From assembly GCA_045589955.1 (NCBI GenBank), contig JAZNQD010000058.1:1-5616 (forward strand): DNA of 5,616 nt, written 5' to 3'. This document shows positions 1-4,176 of the stretch, one piece after another. Position numbers and translations under genes: made by a program. The notes below the pieces were generated by a model. It did no database searches and was not told where the DNA came from. It saw only the letters and a program-made list of their open reading frames with translations. Origin of the DNA: CAJGCS01 sp045589955. GTDB lineage: Bacteria > Bacillota_I > Bacilli_A > ML615J-28 > CAG-313. Positions within the stretch are counted from its first letter, which is position 1, and each line of letters starts with the position of its first letter.

Positions 1-21
1 GTTCAAGTCTGTGCGGTCCTA
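1..21 (+). tRNA. 3' end of a tRNA cut by the window edge
   Basis: The first bases fit the end of a tRNA: G, a T loop TTCAAGT (2-8), the 3' strand of the T stem CTGTG (9-13), a seven-base acceptor strand CGGTCCT (14-20) and discriminator A21. The 5' part, including the anticodon, lies outside the window, so the pairing cannot be checked. No CCA is encoded, as in the other tRNAs here. An alternative is that 1-7 pairs with 32-38 (GTTCAAG with CTTGAAC) in a different RNA structure. Confidence 0.5.
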
Positions 22-293
22 TTAAGTCACCCTTGAACAAGGTGCTAGTCAGTGGATGACTAATCTGTTTGATATATTTTAAAAACGTGGGTATTTTACT
101 TGTGTCGAGGAATATATCATTCAAAATTCCACCGAGGCAAGGAATTGACCCTCGTTATCCGTCATAATCAGCGTACGTTCCCCTCGGTTATTATGTTTTC
201 CGAGTTAAAATAAGAAAAACATGGAGTCGAAAAGTCAAAAGATACTCGTGTTCAGCGGGTGTTAGTCCGGGCTCTGAAAGAGACTAACCAACT
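22..293 (+). ncRNA. Structured non-coding stretch before tRNA-Phe, possible pseudoknotted RNA
   Basis: No open reading frame or tRNA is seen here, but base-pairing potential is dense. Hairpins are 28-44 (CACC/GGTG plus TT/AA), 46-62 (TAGTCA/TGACTA, loop GTGGA), 71-78 with 111-118 (8 bp, GATATATT/AATATATC), 125-146 (AATTCC/GGAATT with a 10-base loop) and 261-288 (GTTAGT/ACTAAC continuing through a 5-base bulge into CTCT/AGAG). The loop of 125-146 contains ACCGAGG (131-137), which pairs perfectly with CCTCGGT (182-188), giving an H-type pseudoknot. CGAGG (106-110) can also pair with CCTCG (150-154). Position within a phage tRNA array recalls the large ornate phage RNAs GOLLD and ROOL, which often neighbour tRNAs, but no family consensus was recognised. 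Strand is assumed from the tRNAs. Confidence 0.45.
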
Positions 294-365
294 GGCTTCA
301 TAGCTCAGGAGTAGAGCAAGGCACTGAAAATGCTTGTGTCGGTGGTGCGATTCCATCTGAAGCCA
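294..365 (+). tRNA. tRNA-Phe (GAA)
   Basis: This is a full cloverleaf. The acceptor GGCTTCA/TGAAGCC has 7 perfect pairs. The D arm is GCTC/GAGC, the anticodon stem AGGCA/TGCTT, and the loop CTGAAAA carries anticodon GAA at 326-328. The variable loop has five bases and the T stem is GGTGG/CCATC. The T loop reads TGCGATT, with G replacing the usual second T (position 55, normally pseudouridine), which is unusual. The discriminator is A365 and no CCA is encoded, so CCA must be added after transcription. Confidence 0.93.
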
Positions 366-369
366 CTCA

Positions 370-437
370 AAGACACATACAGCAAAAAACGCTAATAAAG
401 CAGCAGACTTCTAATCTGTACAAAAAATATGTGTCTT
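370..437 (+). ncRNA. tRNA-sized hairpin element sharing flanks with the permuted tRNA
   Basis: A perfect 10-bp stem (370-379 with 428-437) encloses a small AGC/GCT hairpin (381-383 with 391-393) and a 5-bp stem-loop GCAGA/TCTGT (403-407, 415-419). The stem-loop's seven-base loop CTTCTAA has the layout of an anticodon loop for Arg(TCT). There is no T arm and no standard D arm, so it is not a normal tRNA. The first 19 bases match 686-704 at 18 positions. The single mismatch inside the stem (A375-T432 here, T691-A806 there) is compensated, which argues for conserved RNA pairing. It could be a minimal relative of the 686-811 element without the tRNA body, or a degenerate tRNA-Arg. Confidence 0.5.
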
Positions 438-444
438 GCTAAAT

Positions 445-519
445 GCCTCACTAGCTCAATTGGTTAGTAGCAATGCACTCTTAATGCGGAGGTTCTTGGT
501 TCGAGTCCAAGGTGGGGTA
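445..519 (+). tRNA. tRNA-Lys (CTT)
   Basis: The acceptor GCCTCAC/GTGGGGT forms 7 pairs with two wobbles. The T arm CTTGG-TTCGAGT-CCAAG is perfect. The anticodon loop CTCTTAA (478-484) carries CTT, which reads the Lys codon AAG. The anticodon stem ATGCA/TGCGG has an A-G mismatch at its base. The 3' side of the D stem reads GTAGC instead of GAGC, as though one T (468) had been inserted, leaving three good pairs. The discriminator is A519. Confidence 0.88.
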
Positions 520-527
520 CTTAAATA

Positions 528-599
528 TTCCGGAGTAGTTCAGTGGTAGAACAGCGATGTTAATAGCGCTTGTCGGTGGTTCAAATCCATCCTCGGAAT
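528..599 (+). tRNA. Aberrant tRNA, probably Asn (GTT), with an enlarged anticodon loop
   Basis: The D arm GTTC/GAAC (538-552) and T arm GGTGG-TTCAAAT-CCATC (575-591) are clear. The acceptor TTCCGGA/CTCGGAA pairs at six of seven positions and leaves three rather than two bases before the D stem. Pairing can extend outwards as TATTCCG/CGGAATA (526-532, 594-600). The anticodon stem is AGCG/CGCT (553-556, 567-570), only four pairs around a ten-base loop ATGTTAATAG. With T558 as U33 the anticodon is GTT (Asn). A six-base-loop reading with T560 as U33 would give TAA, which is unlikely because the long variable arm of tRNA-Leu is absent. It may be functional with an odd loop, or decaying. Confidence 0.72.
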
Positions 600-607
600 A
601 TTTTAAA

Positions 608-680
608 GCGGATGGCGCATAATGGTTGTTGCATCTCCCTTCCAAGGAGCATTTAGCTGGTTCGATTCCAGTCATCCGTA
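608..680 (+). tRNA. tRNA-Gly (TCC)
   Basis: The acceptor GCGGATG/CATCCGT has 7 pairs including one G-T. The anticodon stem TCTCC/GGAGC has a T-C mismatch at its base, with loop CTTCCAA and anticodon TCC (641-643), reading GGA. The T arm GCTGG-TTCGATT-CCAGT is intact. The D stem GCAT against TTGC has three pairs plus a T-T mismatch. The discriminator is A680. Confidence 0.88.
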
Positions 681-685
681 TTAAA

Positions 686-811
686 AAGACTCATACAGCA
701 AAAATATAGCTTTAAGGGGGAAGAATGTCGCGGGTTCGAATCCCGCCCTCTGGTCGAATGATAGGAGGTAGCTCAGTGGTAGAGCGTCTTCAATGCGAAA
801 AACTGAGTCTT
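686..811 (+). ncRNA. Hairpin envelope around the permuted tRNA
   Basis: AAGACTCA (686-693) pairs perfectly with TGAGTCTT (804-811). Inside is an asymmetric internal loop (694-719 on the 5' side, including a small AGC/GCT hairpin, and 792-803 on the 3' side), and then the permuted tRNA body. The flanks match the element at 370-437 with a compensated base change in the stem. The envelope therefore replaces the anticodon loop of the tRNA with a long closed arm. It may guide splicing or circularisation, stabilise a two-piece RNA, or be the functional part itself. Confidence 0.55.
720..791 (+). tRNA. Circularly permuted tRNA gene (3' half before 5' half)
   Basis: The 3' half comes first: anticodon-stem strand GAAGA (720-724), variable loop ATGTC (725-729), T arm GCGGG-TTCGAAT-CCCGC (730-746) and acceptor strand CCTCTGG (747-753). 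After an eight-base linker (754-761) comes the 5' half: acceptor strand TAGGAGG (762-768), TA at tRNA positions 8-9, D arm GCTC-AGTGGTA-GAGC (771-785), G786 at position 26 and anticodon-stem strand TCTTC (787-791). TCTTC and GAAGA pair perfectly. The acceptor strands pair at six of seven positions, counting two G-T wobbles. Every inter-helix spacing is canonical, and neither half finds a partner in the normal order. No anticodon loop is present between the two stem strands, so identity cannot be assigned. Confidence 0.65.
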
Positions 812-823
812 GATATTTTACAA

Positions 824-897
<74 letters not shown>

Positions 898-900
898 TCA

Positions 901-968
901 CTTGCCGTAGCTTAATGGTAAAGCCTTGACTGTTATCAAGAGATACAGTTTCGATTACTGTCGGCATG
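901..968 (+). tRNA. Short, aberrant tRNA-Asn (GTT) with a six-base anticodon loop
   Basis: The acceptor CTTGCCG/CGGCATG has six pairs and one T-T mismatch. The D arm is GCTT/AAGC and the T arm ACAGT-TTCGATT-ACTGT. The anticodon stem CTTGA/TCAAG (925-929, 936-940) is perfect but follows the D stem with no base at position 26. Its loop is CTGTTA, six bases instead of seven, giving anticodon GTT. The variable loop has four bases. This is the second GTT-type tRNA in the array and also has an abnormal anticodon loop. The missing bases could be biological or assembly errors. Confidence 0.75.
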
Positions 969-1053
969 TTTGTCTAGGTTAAACCAGAACTTAGACATTA
1001 TTAAAATGTACCAGTCAACTGGTACAAACCGGTGGTTGGTCAACCTAAACAAA
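969..1053 (+). ncRNA. Structured element closed by a 12-position helix
   Basis: Bases 969-980 pair with 1042-1053 at 11 of 12 positions, with a single C-A mismatch (974/1048). Inside are a perfect 8-bp hairpin TGTACCAG/CTGGTACA (1007-1026, loop TCAA) and, directly next to it, AACC/GGTT (1027-1037). An alternative fold is a 9-bp hairpin at 972-996 with a seven-base loop AAACCAG. There is no T arm, no anticodon arm and no reading frame. Size and closed-stem layout resemble the elements at 370-437 and 686-811, but the flank sequence is not the same. Confidence 0.4.
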
Positions 1054-1189
1054 ATGACCCTAGTTCAGCAGGTTACATGTTAACAACCGAGCCAACGTAT
1101 CGATAGGCGGAACCATGATACCGTAATAATGCACGTAACGCATGTGGTACTGATAACAACCACACTAGTAAAAAGTTATCAAAAATAAA
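1054..1189 (+). ncRNA. Structured stretch with a D-arm-like segment, before tRNA-Leu
   Basis: There is no gene or complete tRNA here. A D-arm-like start (TA then GTTC at 1061-1066) could pair with GAGC (1089-1092) if a 13-base insertion in the loop is allowed, but no T arm follows. Further hairpins are 1097-1121 (nine pairs with two single-base bulges, loop CGGAA), 1129-1143 (ATGC/GCAT, seven-base loop ACGTAAC) and 1151-1181 (TGATAAC/GTTATCA). It could be the 3' part of one RNA with 969-1053, or a decayed tRNA plus spacer. Confidence 0.35.
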
Positions 1190-1274
1190 GGCACGATGGC
1201 GGAATTGGTAGACGCAGGAGACTTAAAATCTCCCGGTCGGTTAGACTGTACGGGTTCGAGTCCCGTTCGTGCTA
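1190..1274 (+). tRNA. tRNA-Leu (TAA)
   Basis: This is a class II tRNA with a long variable arm (about 1234-1249). The acceptor GGCACGA/TCGTGCT has 7 pairs with one wobble. The D region has the usual Leu form with AATTGGTAGACGC. The anticodon stem GGAGA/TCTCC is perfect, with loop CTTAAAA and anticodon TAA (1224-1226), reading UUA. The T arm is ACGGG-TTCGAGT-CCCGT and the discriminator A1274. UUA is expected to be a common Leu codon in such AT-rich genes. Confidence 0.95.
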
Positions 1275-1279
1275 TACTT

Positions 1280-1350
1280 AGGAAGATAATTTAATGGTAG
1301 AATGCTGGTCTCCAAAACCGGTCGTCAGGGTTCGAGTCCTTGTCTTCCTG
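1280..1350 (+). tRNA. tRNA-Trp (CCA)
   Basis: The acceptor AGGAAGA/TCTTCCT is perfect. The D stem is weak (ATTT/GAAT). The anticodon stem CTGGT/ACCGG is followed by loop CTCCAAA with anticodon CCA (1312-1314). The T arm CAGGG-TTCGAGT-CCTTG is intact and the discriminator is G1350, typical of bacterial tRNA-Trp. It is the last tRNA of the array, six bases after tRNA-Leu. The anticodon is CCA, not TCA, so there is no sign here of UGA being read as Trp. Confidence 0.95.
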
Positions 1351-1413
1351 TCGGTCTATTATTATGGCAGATACGGTATCTTCAGATATGTGTATTTGTC
1401 TCATTCATCCCTT

Positions 1414-1444
1414 GCCAGTTGGGTTAAACTGGCTTTTTTATTTT
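1414..1444 (+). terminator. Rho-independent terminator after the tRNA array
   Basis: GCCAGTT (1414-1420) pairs with AACTGGC (1427-1433) around a six-base loop and is followed by TTTTTTATTTT. It sits 63 bases after tRNA-Trp and 24 bases before the next start codon, so it separates the RNA array from the protein genes. Confidence 0.88.
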
Positions 1445-1467
1445 CAGAACTATTGTATATTTTTATT

Positions 1468-1899
1468 ATGAATGATGAAGTTCAAAAGTTGTCTTTTTTG
1501 CAAGAGTTCTTCTTTAAAAGATTATATAATCATCCGGCCAGAGCTCGAAGAAAAAATACGTATGTTCAAGAATTGGTAGATGAAGTAAAACATACCGTAG
1601 ATAGTTGCGAGGACCTTTTTCTTTGGTTACGACAAAATCTTGATCATTATTGGGCAACTCAATTCCCTTGGACAGTAGAAGTTACTGGTTTTTCTGATAT
1701 TCCATATCTGAAGGTTACATTTGATTATAAGTTAAATGAAAAAGGTGAATTATATGTACTTGATAATTTGTGCTCTAAACATTCACTGGATATTCCTGAT
1801 GAATATTTTTCTAAAAGCGAAGTTGAAGTTGATGTAGATGTTCACTTTAATAAAGAACCTAATATAATTGTTGTAGATTTTAACAGAACCAAAATATAA
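1468..1899 (+). CDS. Hypothetical soluble protein, 143 aa
   Basis: No family was recognised. The protein has a basic, probably helical N-terminal part (residues 1-55, with a His-Pro-Ala-Arg-Ala-Arg-Arg-Lys run near 22-29) and a C-terminal part of alternating hydrophobic and acidic residues suggesting beta strands (68-138, including a Val-Asp-Val-Asp-Val run near 121-125). No signal peptide or membrane segment is seen, so a cytoplasmic location is likely. The start at 1468 is chosen because the in-frame ATG at 1294 lies inside tRNA-Trp and would place the terminator hairpin within the gene. There is no Shine-Dalgarno sequence, and the leader is A/T-rich. It ends seven bases before the next gene, suggesting co-transcription. 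Confidence 0.75.
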   Translation: MNDEVQKLSFLQEFFFKRLYNHPARARRKNTYVQELVDEVKHTVDSCEDLFLWLRQNLDHYWATQFPWTVEVTGFSDIPYLKVTFDYKLNEKGELYVLDNLCSKHSLDIPDEYFSKSEVEVDVDVHFNKEPNIIVVDFNRTKI

Positions 1900-1906
1900 A
1901 ATTATT

Positions 1907-2575
1907 ATGATTATTGGAATTGTATTCATTTTAGGGCTTGTCACCCTTACTTCATATCTTGTATGTTCTATTGAGAACCCGTTTAAAAAGTCATATAATA
2001 ATCACTTTTTACATATTCCGATTATTATAATTTTAACTCTTATCTTCTTTAGTCTTAAAAATTATGCTTCTCCTACTGCAAACAATTGTTGGGAGTGGTA
2101 TAAGGGTAATGCTGGTATTATTCACAAAAAGTTAGATGAGATTGAAAATAATATCGCTAATTACAATTTTAAAGAAAGTAGACTTACTAGCTCAGATTGT
2201 GTTCTTAAGTTTACAGATAAAACAACTGGCGATGAGCATAGTATTTGGGTACATGTCAGTAATACAACATTTATGCATTGGTATATGAATGGTCAATTGG
2301 TAATCAAAAATGGTGTACGTGACCATGAAGAGTTTCCTGGCTTGCATGAAAATATGTGGGTTTGTAATAGTTTAAATAGACGAATTTTTGAAAAGGTTGA
2401 AGATATTGTAGAACGAATCAAACGTCATAATATTTCTAAGCAGTTAGGTACACCTACTCTTTTAAATACAAACCAAACTCAAACTAAAACAATGGAAATT
2501 ACGGCCCCTCTATCTACAACTATTACTGGAACAGTAATAGAACAGGGACAAACTATTCATACTGAAACATTATAA
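1907..2575 (+). CDS. Two-pass membrane protein with conserved C-terminal tail (paralogue 1), 222 aa
   Basis: The function is unknown. Two hydrophobic segments (about residues 2-20 and 35-52) are separated by a loop containing two lysines. If that loop is cytoplasmic, the bulk of the protein (53-222) lies outside the membrane. The outer part has a charged helical stretch (70-90), a beta-rich core containing His-Trp-Tyr-Met-Asn-Gly (124-129) and four cysteines (61, 98, 153 in the domain; 20 in the membrane). The last 27 residues are nearly the same as in the next gene. A Thr/Gln/Asn-rich linker (184-195) precedes this tail. Both genes therefore look like products of a tandem duplication, with the tail under special constraint or recently converted. 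There is no Shine-Dalgarno sequence, and the gene is five bases upstream of its paralogue. Confidence 0.82.
   Translation: MIIGIVFILGLVTLTSYLVCSIENPFKKSYNNHFLHIPIIIILTLIFFSLKNYASPTANNCWEWYKGNAGIIHKKLDEIENNIANYNFKESRLTSSDCVLKFTDKTTGDEHSIWVHVSNTTFMHWYMNGQLVIKNGVRDHEEFPGLHENMWVCNSLNRRIFEKVEDIVERIKRHNISKQLGTPTLLNTNQTQTKTMEITAPLSTTITGTVIEQGQTIHTETL
2539..2575 (+). repeat. 37-base direct repeat, copy 1 (3' end of gene)
   Basis: The last 37 bases of this gene, including the stop codon, are identical to 3204-3240 at the end of the following gene, 665 bases downstream. Similarity continues upstream at protein level (Glu-Ile-Thr-Ala-Pro and Thr-Thr-Ile-Thr-Gly-Thr-Val) with synonymous changes. Identity at third codon positions suggests recent duplication or gene conversion, or a nucleotide-level role. 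Confidence 0.9.
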
Positions 2576-2580
2576 ATGTC

Positions 2581-3240
2581 ATGATTATTCTTAATATTTT
2601 ATTTTGGCTTTTGATTATATTTTTTACTGTGCTGCTCTTATGTTCATTAGTATCAGGCGATTTTGAATTGGTTTTCTTTTTCTTTTTTACTGTTACTATG
2701 ATGTTCTTTATGAAGGGGTGTGCGAATTATGTCCATCTTGATTCTGAATGGAAAGAAAATGATAAATGTAAGCAAGTTGAAATATTTCAAATATCGCTAA
2801 AAGATAACCTTACAGATATTAAAACATTTCGTAAAGAAATCGATTCTAATCAAAATGGGCAACGTGTAGCTTTTGATATTTCTTTTAATAATAAAAATCA
2901 TAAAATATATTTTACTGAAGACAGGTATGGCGACCCTGTTTATATGGAATGGCATTTAGATAATACCTTACTATTTCAAAATGGTAAAATAAATGGAAAT
3001 GAATTCGAATATTTTTCTGATAACAATTATACAAATGAAGCTATTAATGAAAAAATATATGAAGAATTAAATGTATTATATTTGGAATGGCAGAAAGTTA
3101 TTGCTCCAAAGGAAGGCGCATTTCTTTTGAATCAAGAACCCAACGATTCTAAGACTTTAGAAATTACTGCTCCAAGAAATACAACAATTACTGGAACGGT
3201 AACAGAACAGGGACAAACTATTCATACTGAAACATTATAA
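2581..3240 (+). CDS. Two-pass membrane protein with conserved C-terminal tail (paralogue 2), 219 aa
   Basis: The function is unknown. It is paralogous to the preceding gene. A long hydrophobic N-terminus (residues 2-24) is followed by a short acidic turn (Gly-Asp-Phe-Glu) and a second Phe-rich hydrophobic segment (30-44). The extra-membrane part carries Glu-Trp-His-Leu-Asn/Asp-type residues at 123-127 followed by Gln-Asn-Gly, aligning with the equivalent region of paralogue 1. The tail 193-219 matches paralogue 1 at 22 of 27 positions. Sequence between the membrane segments and the tail has diverged strongly, so the conserved tail stands out as the shared functional element, perhaps for docking or targeting. 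It starts five bases after the previous stop, with no Shine-Dalgarno sequence. Confidence 0.82.
   Translation: MIILNILFWLLIIFFTVLLLCSLVSGDFELVFFFFFTVTMMFFMKGCANYVHLDSEWKENDKCKQVEIFQISLKDNLTDIKTFRKEIDSNQNGQRVAFDISFNNKNHKIYFTEDRYGDPVYMEWHLDNTLLFQNGKINGNEFEYFSDNNYTNEAINEKIYEELNVLYLEWQKVIAPKEGAFLLNQEPNDSKTLEITAPRNTTITGTVTEQGQTIHTETL
3204..3240 (+). repeat. 37-base direct repeat, copy 2 (3' end of gene)
   Basis: This is identical to 2539-2575 and, like copy 1, ends exactly at the stop codon. The two copies lie in the same reading frame of adjacent paralogous genes. Confidence 0.9.
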
Positions 3241-3246
3241 GTTAAT

Positions 3247-3528
3247 ATGATTAAGGCTTTTTTTATTGGAATATTTTGTCTTGGATGCATCTCTTGTGAT
3301 AATTCTACTCAACCTACACGCGAAGTAGAAGTAGAGATGCATAATTGGGAGTGCGGGTACATTATTCATGATGGATATAACCAGAATATTTCTCTTCATT
3401 ACGTAGATGATTATACACGTAATATTGATAATTCTATTTCATTTATTGGTGAAGATGGTTTAGTTTGGCGTATTCCTTATCCTTATTATGCAATTGAAGT
3501 TAATCCTAAACTAACACCATGCAAGTAA
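3247..3528 (+). CDS. Small lipoprotein-like exported protein, 93 aa
   Basis: The function is unknown. Lys3 followed by a hydrophobic core (4-13) and a Cys-rich region resembles a signal peptide. Cys17, preceded by Ile-Ser and followed by Asp-Asn-Ser, is the best candidate for a lipidated cysteine, with Cys14 as the alternative. Ser-Cys-Asp endings are common in Bacteroidota lipoproteins. The mature part (18-93) is acidic and aromatic with a beta-type pattern, including Asp-Gly-Leu-Val-Trp-Arg. It lies six bases after paralogue 2. Its end overlaps by ten bases a short ATG-initiated frame (3519) that appears to be the original start of the next gene. A small phage lipoprotein beside membrane proteins could suggest an outer-membrane spanin, but the sequence gives no specific support for that. 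Confidence 0.7.
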   Translation: MIKAFFIGIFCLGCISCDNSTQPTREVEVEMHNWECGYIIHDGYNQNISLHYVDDYTRNIDNSISFIGEDGLVWRIPYPYYAIEVNPKLTPCK

Positions 3529-3738
3529 AGTGTGTATTTGTTGACCCTACTAGTTTTTCTCCTATTTACGAATTAGAAGACCGGAACTAAAGTAACTGAG
3601 GAAGATTCTAATTATAAAGAAGTAGAGGATATATATCTTCGCCAAAAGTGGAATAAGATTGATAGTCAGTGGTCTTATAAATCTAAAAATACTGGATTTA
3701 CAGCTTTACTTGATCAGTATGAAGCAATAGGTAGGTCA
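3519..3738 (+). pseudogene. Probable N-terminal part of the next gene, separated by a +1 frameshift
   Basis: An ATG at 3519, overlapping the end of the preceding gene, opens a 23-codon frame that stops at TAA 3588-3590. In the +1 frame, an open stretch of 54 codons runs from 3577 straight into the ATG at 3739 of the next gene, and it contains no ATG of its own. The two frames overlap at 3577-3587. Joined there, they give a protein of about 218 residues, close in length to the two upstream membrane proteins. Codon content of 3577-3738 looks like real protein (rich in Lys, Glu, Trp, Tyr). A one-base change, an assembly error or translational frameshifting would each explain it. Confidence 0.6.
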
Positions 3739-4176
3739 ATGAGTAATGTATCATCTACATTTGATAAGGAATTTAATAATCTTTCCAACGGTGCAGATAT
3801 GTTTAAAAATTGTGAATGGGTGTCTAATGCATCTAATTCAACACAAGATGCAGTAAGTTCTTGTTGTACAACATCTAATCAGCTTTTAGAAAATTATACT
3901 AATAGTTGTTGTTCAATTAGAAGTAATGCAGCTTCTATTAGAGAAGTTGAAGAAGTACAAAAGAATATTAATGAATTAGATTTTGAAATTAATAAGAAGT
4001 TTGATAAGATGCAGGAAGAAATAAGTGAAAAACTTAATTGGCAAGCTATTTGTCTATATCTAACCTGGGCTATGATTATTATAATTGGTTTTATGATTTA
4101 TTTCAAGTCATTTGACGTATCTGTTGAAGTTAATAATCCAATTCAAAATCAAGAAATAATTTTAGAACATGAATAA
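3739..4176 (+). CDS. Tail-anchored coiled-coil membrane protein (copy 1), at least 145 aa
   Basis: The function is unknown. Residues 1-60 are Asn/Ser-rich with two Cys-Cys pairs (42-43 and 57-58). Residues 65-100 have a heptad-like Lys/Glu pattern typical of a coiled coil. Residues 103-122 form a membrane segment, followed by Lys-Ser-Phe-Asp-Val and a short acidic tail to 145. This layout, including the Lys-Ser-Phe-Asp-Val tail, is shared with the next gene. The most likely topology is a cytoplasmic N-terminus with a short outer C-terminal tail, but this is inferred only. The ATG at 3739 is the first in this frame, but the frame is open back to 3577, so the true N-terminus probably lies upstream (see 3519-3738). 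The gene overlaps the next one by eight bases. Confidence 0.75.
   Translation: MSNVSSTFDKEFNNLSNGADMFKNCEWVSNASNSTQDAVSSCCTTSNQLLENYTNSCCSIRSNAASIREVEEVQKNINELDFEINKKFDKMQEEISEKLNWQAICLYLTWAMIIIIGFMIYFKSFDVSVEVNNPIQNQEIILEHE

Noticed and set aside
261..288. Group I intron core, from the resemblance of TTAGTCC and GAGACTA to the conserved P7 strands
   Set aside because: The two strands are in the wrong order, close together in one hairpin, and no P3-P4-P6 core or split exon is visible.
370..437. Ordinary tRNA-Arg (TCT)
   Set aside because: An anticodon-like stem-loop exists, but there is no T arm or standard D arm, and the closing stem is 10 bp with flanks shared with another element.
481..675. 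64-codon reading frame on the minus strand
   Set aside because: It lies wholly opposite tRNA-Lys, tRNA-Asn and tRNA-Gly and is a chance frame across RNA genes.
1294..1467. In-frame upstream ATG extending the 143-aa protein to 201 aa
   Set aside because: The extension would begin inside tRNA-Trp and run through the terminator hairpin.
2571..2578. Late-promoter-like TATAAATG before the second membrane paralogue
   Set aside because: It differs from the consensus, arises from the end of a conserved coding repeat with its stop codon, and leaves almost no leader.
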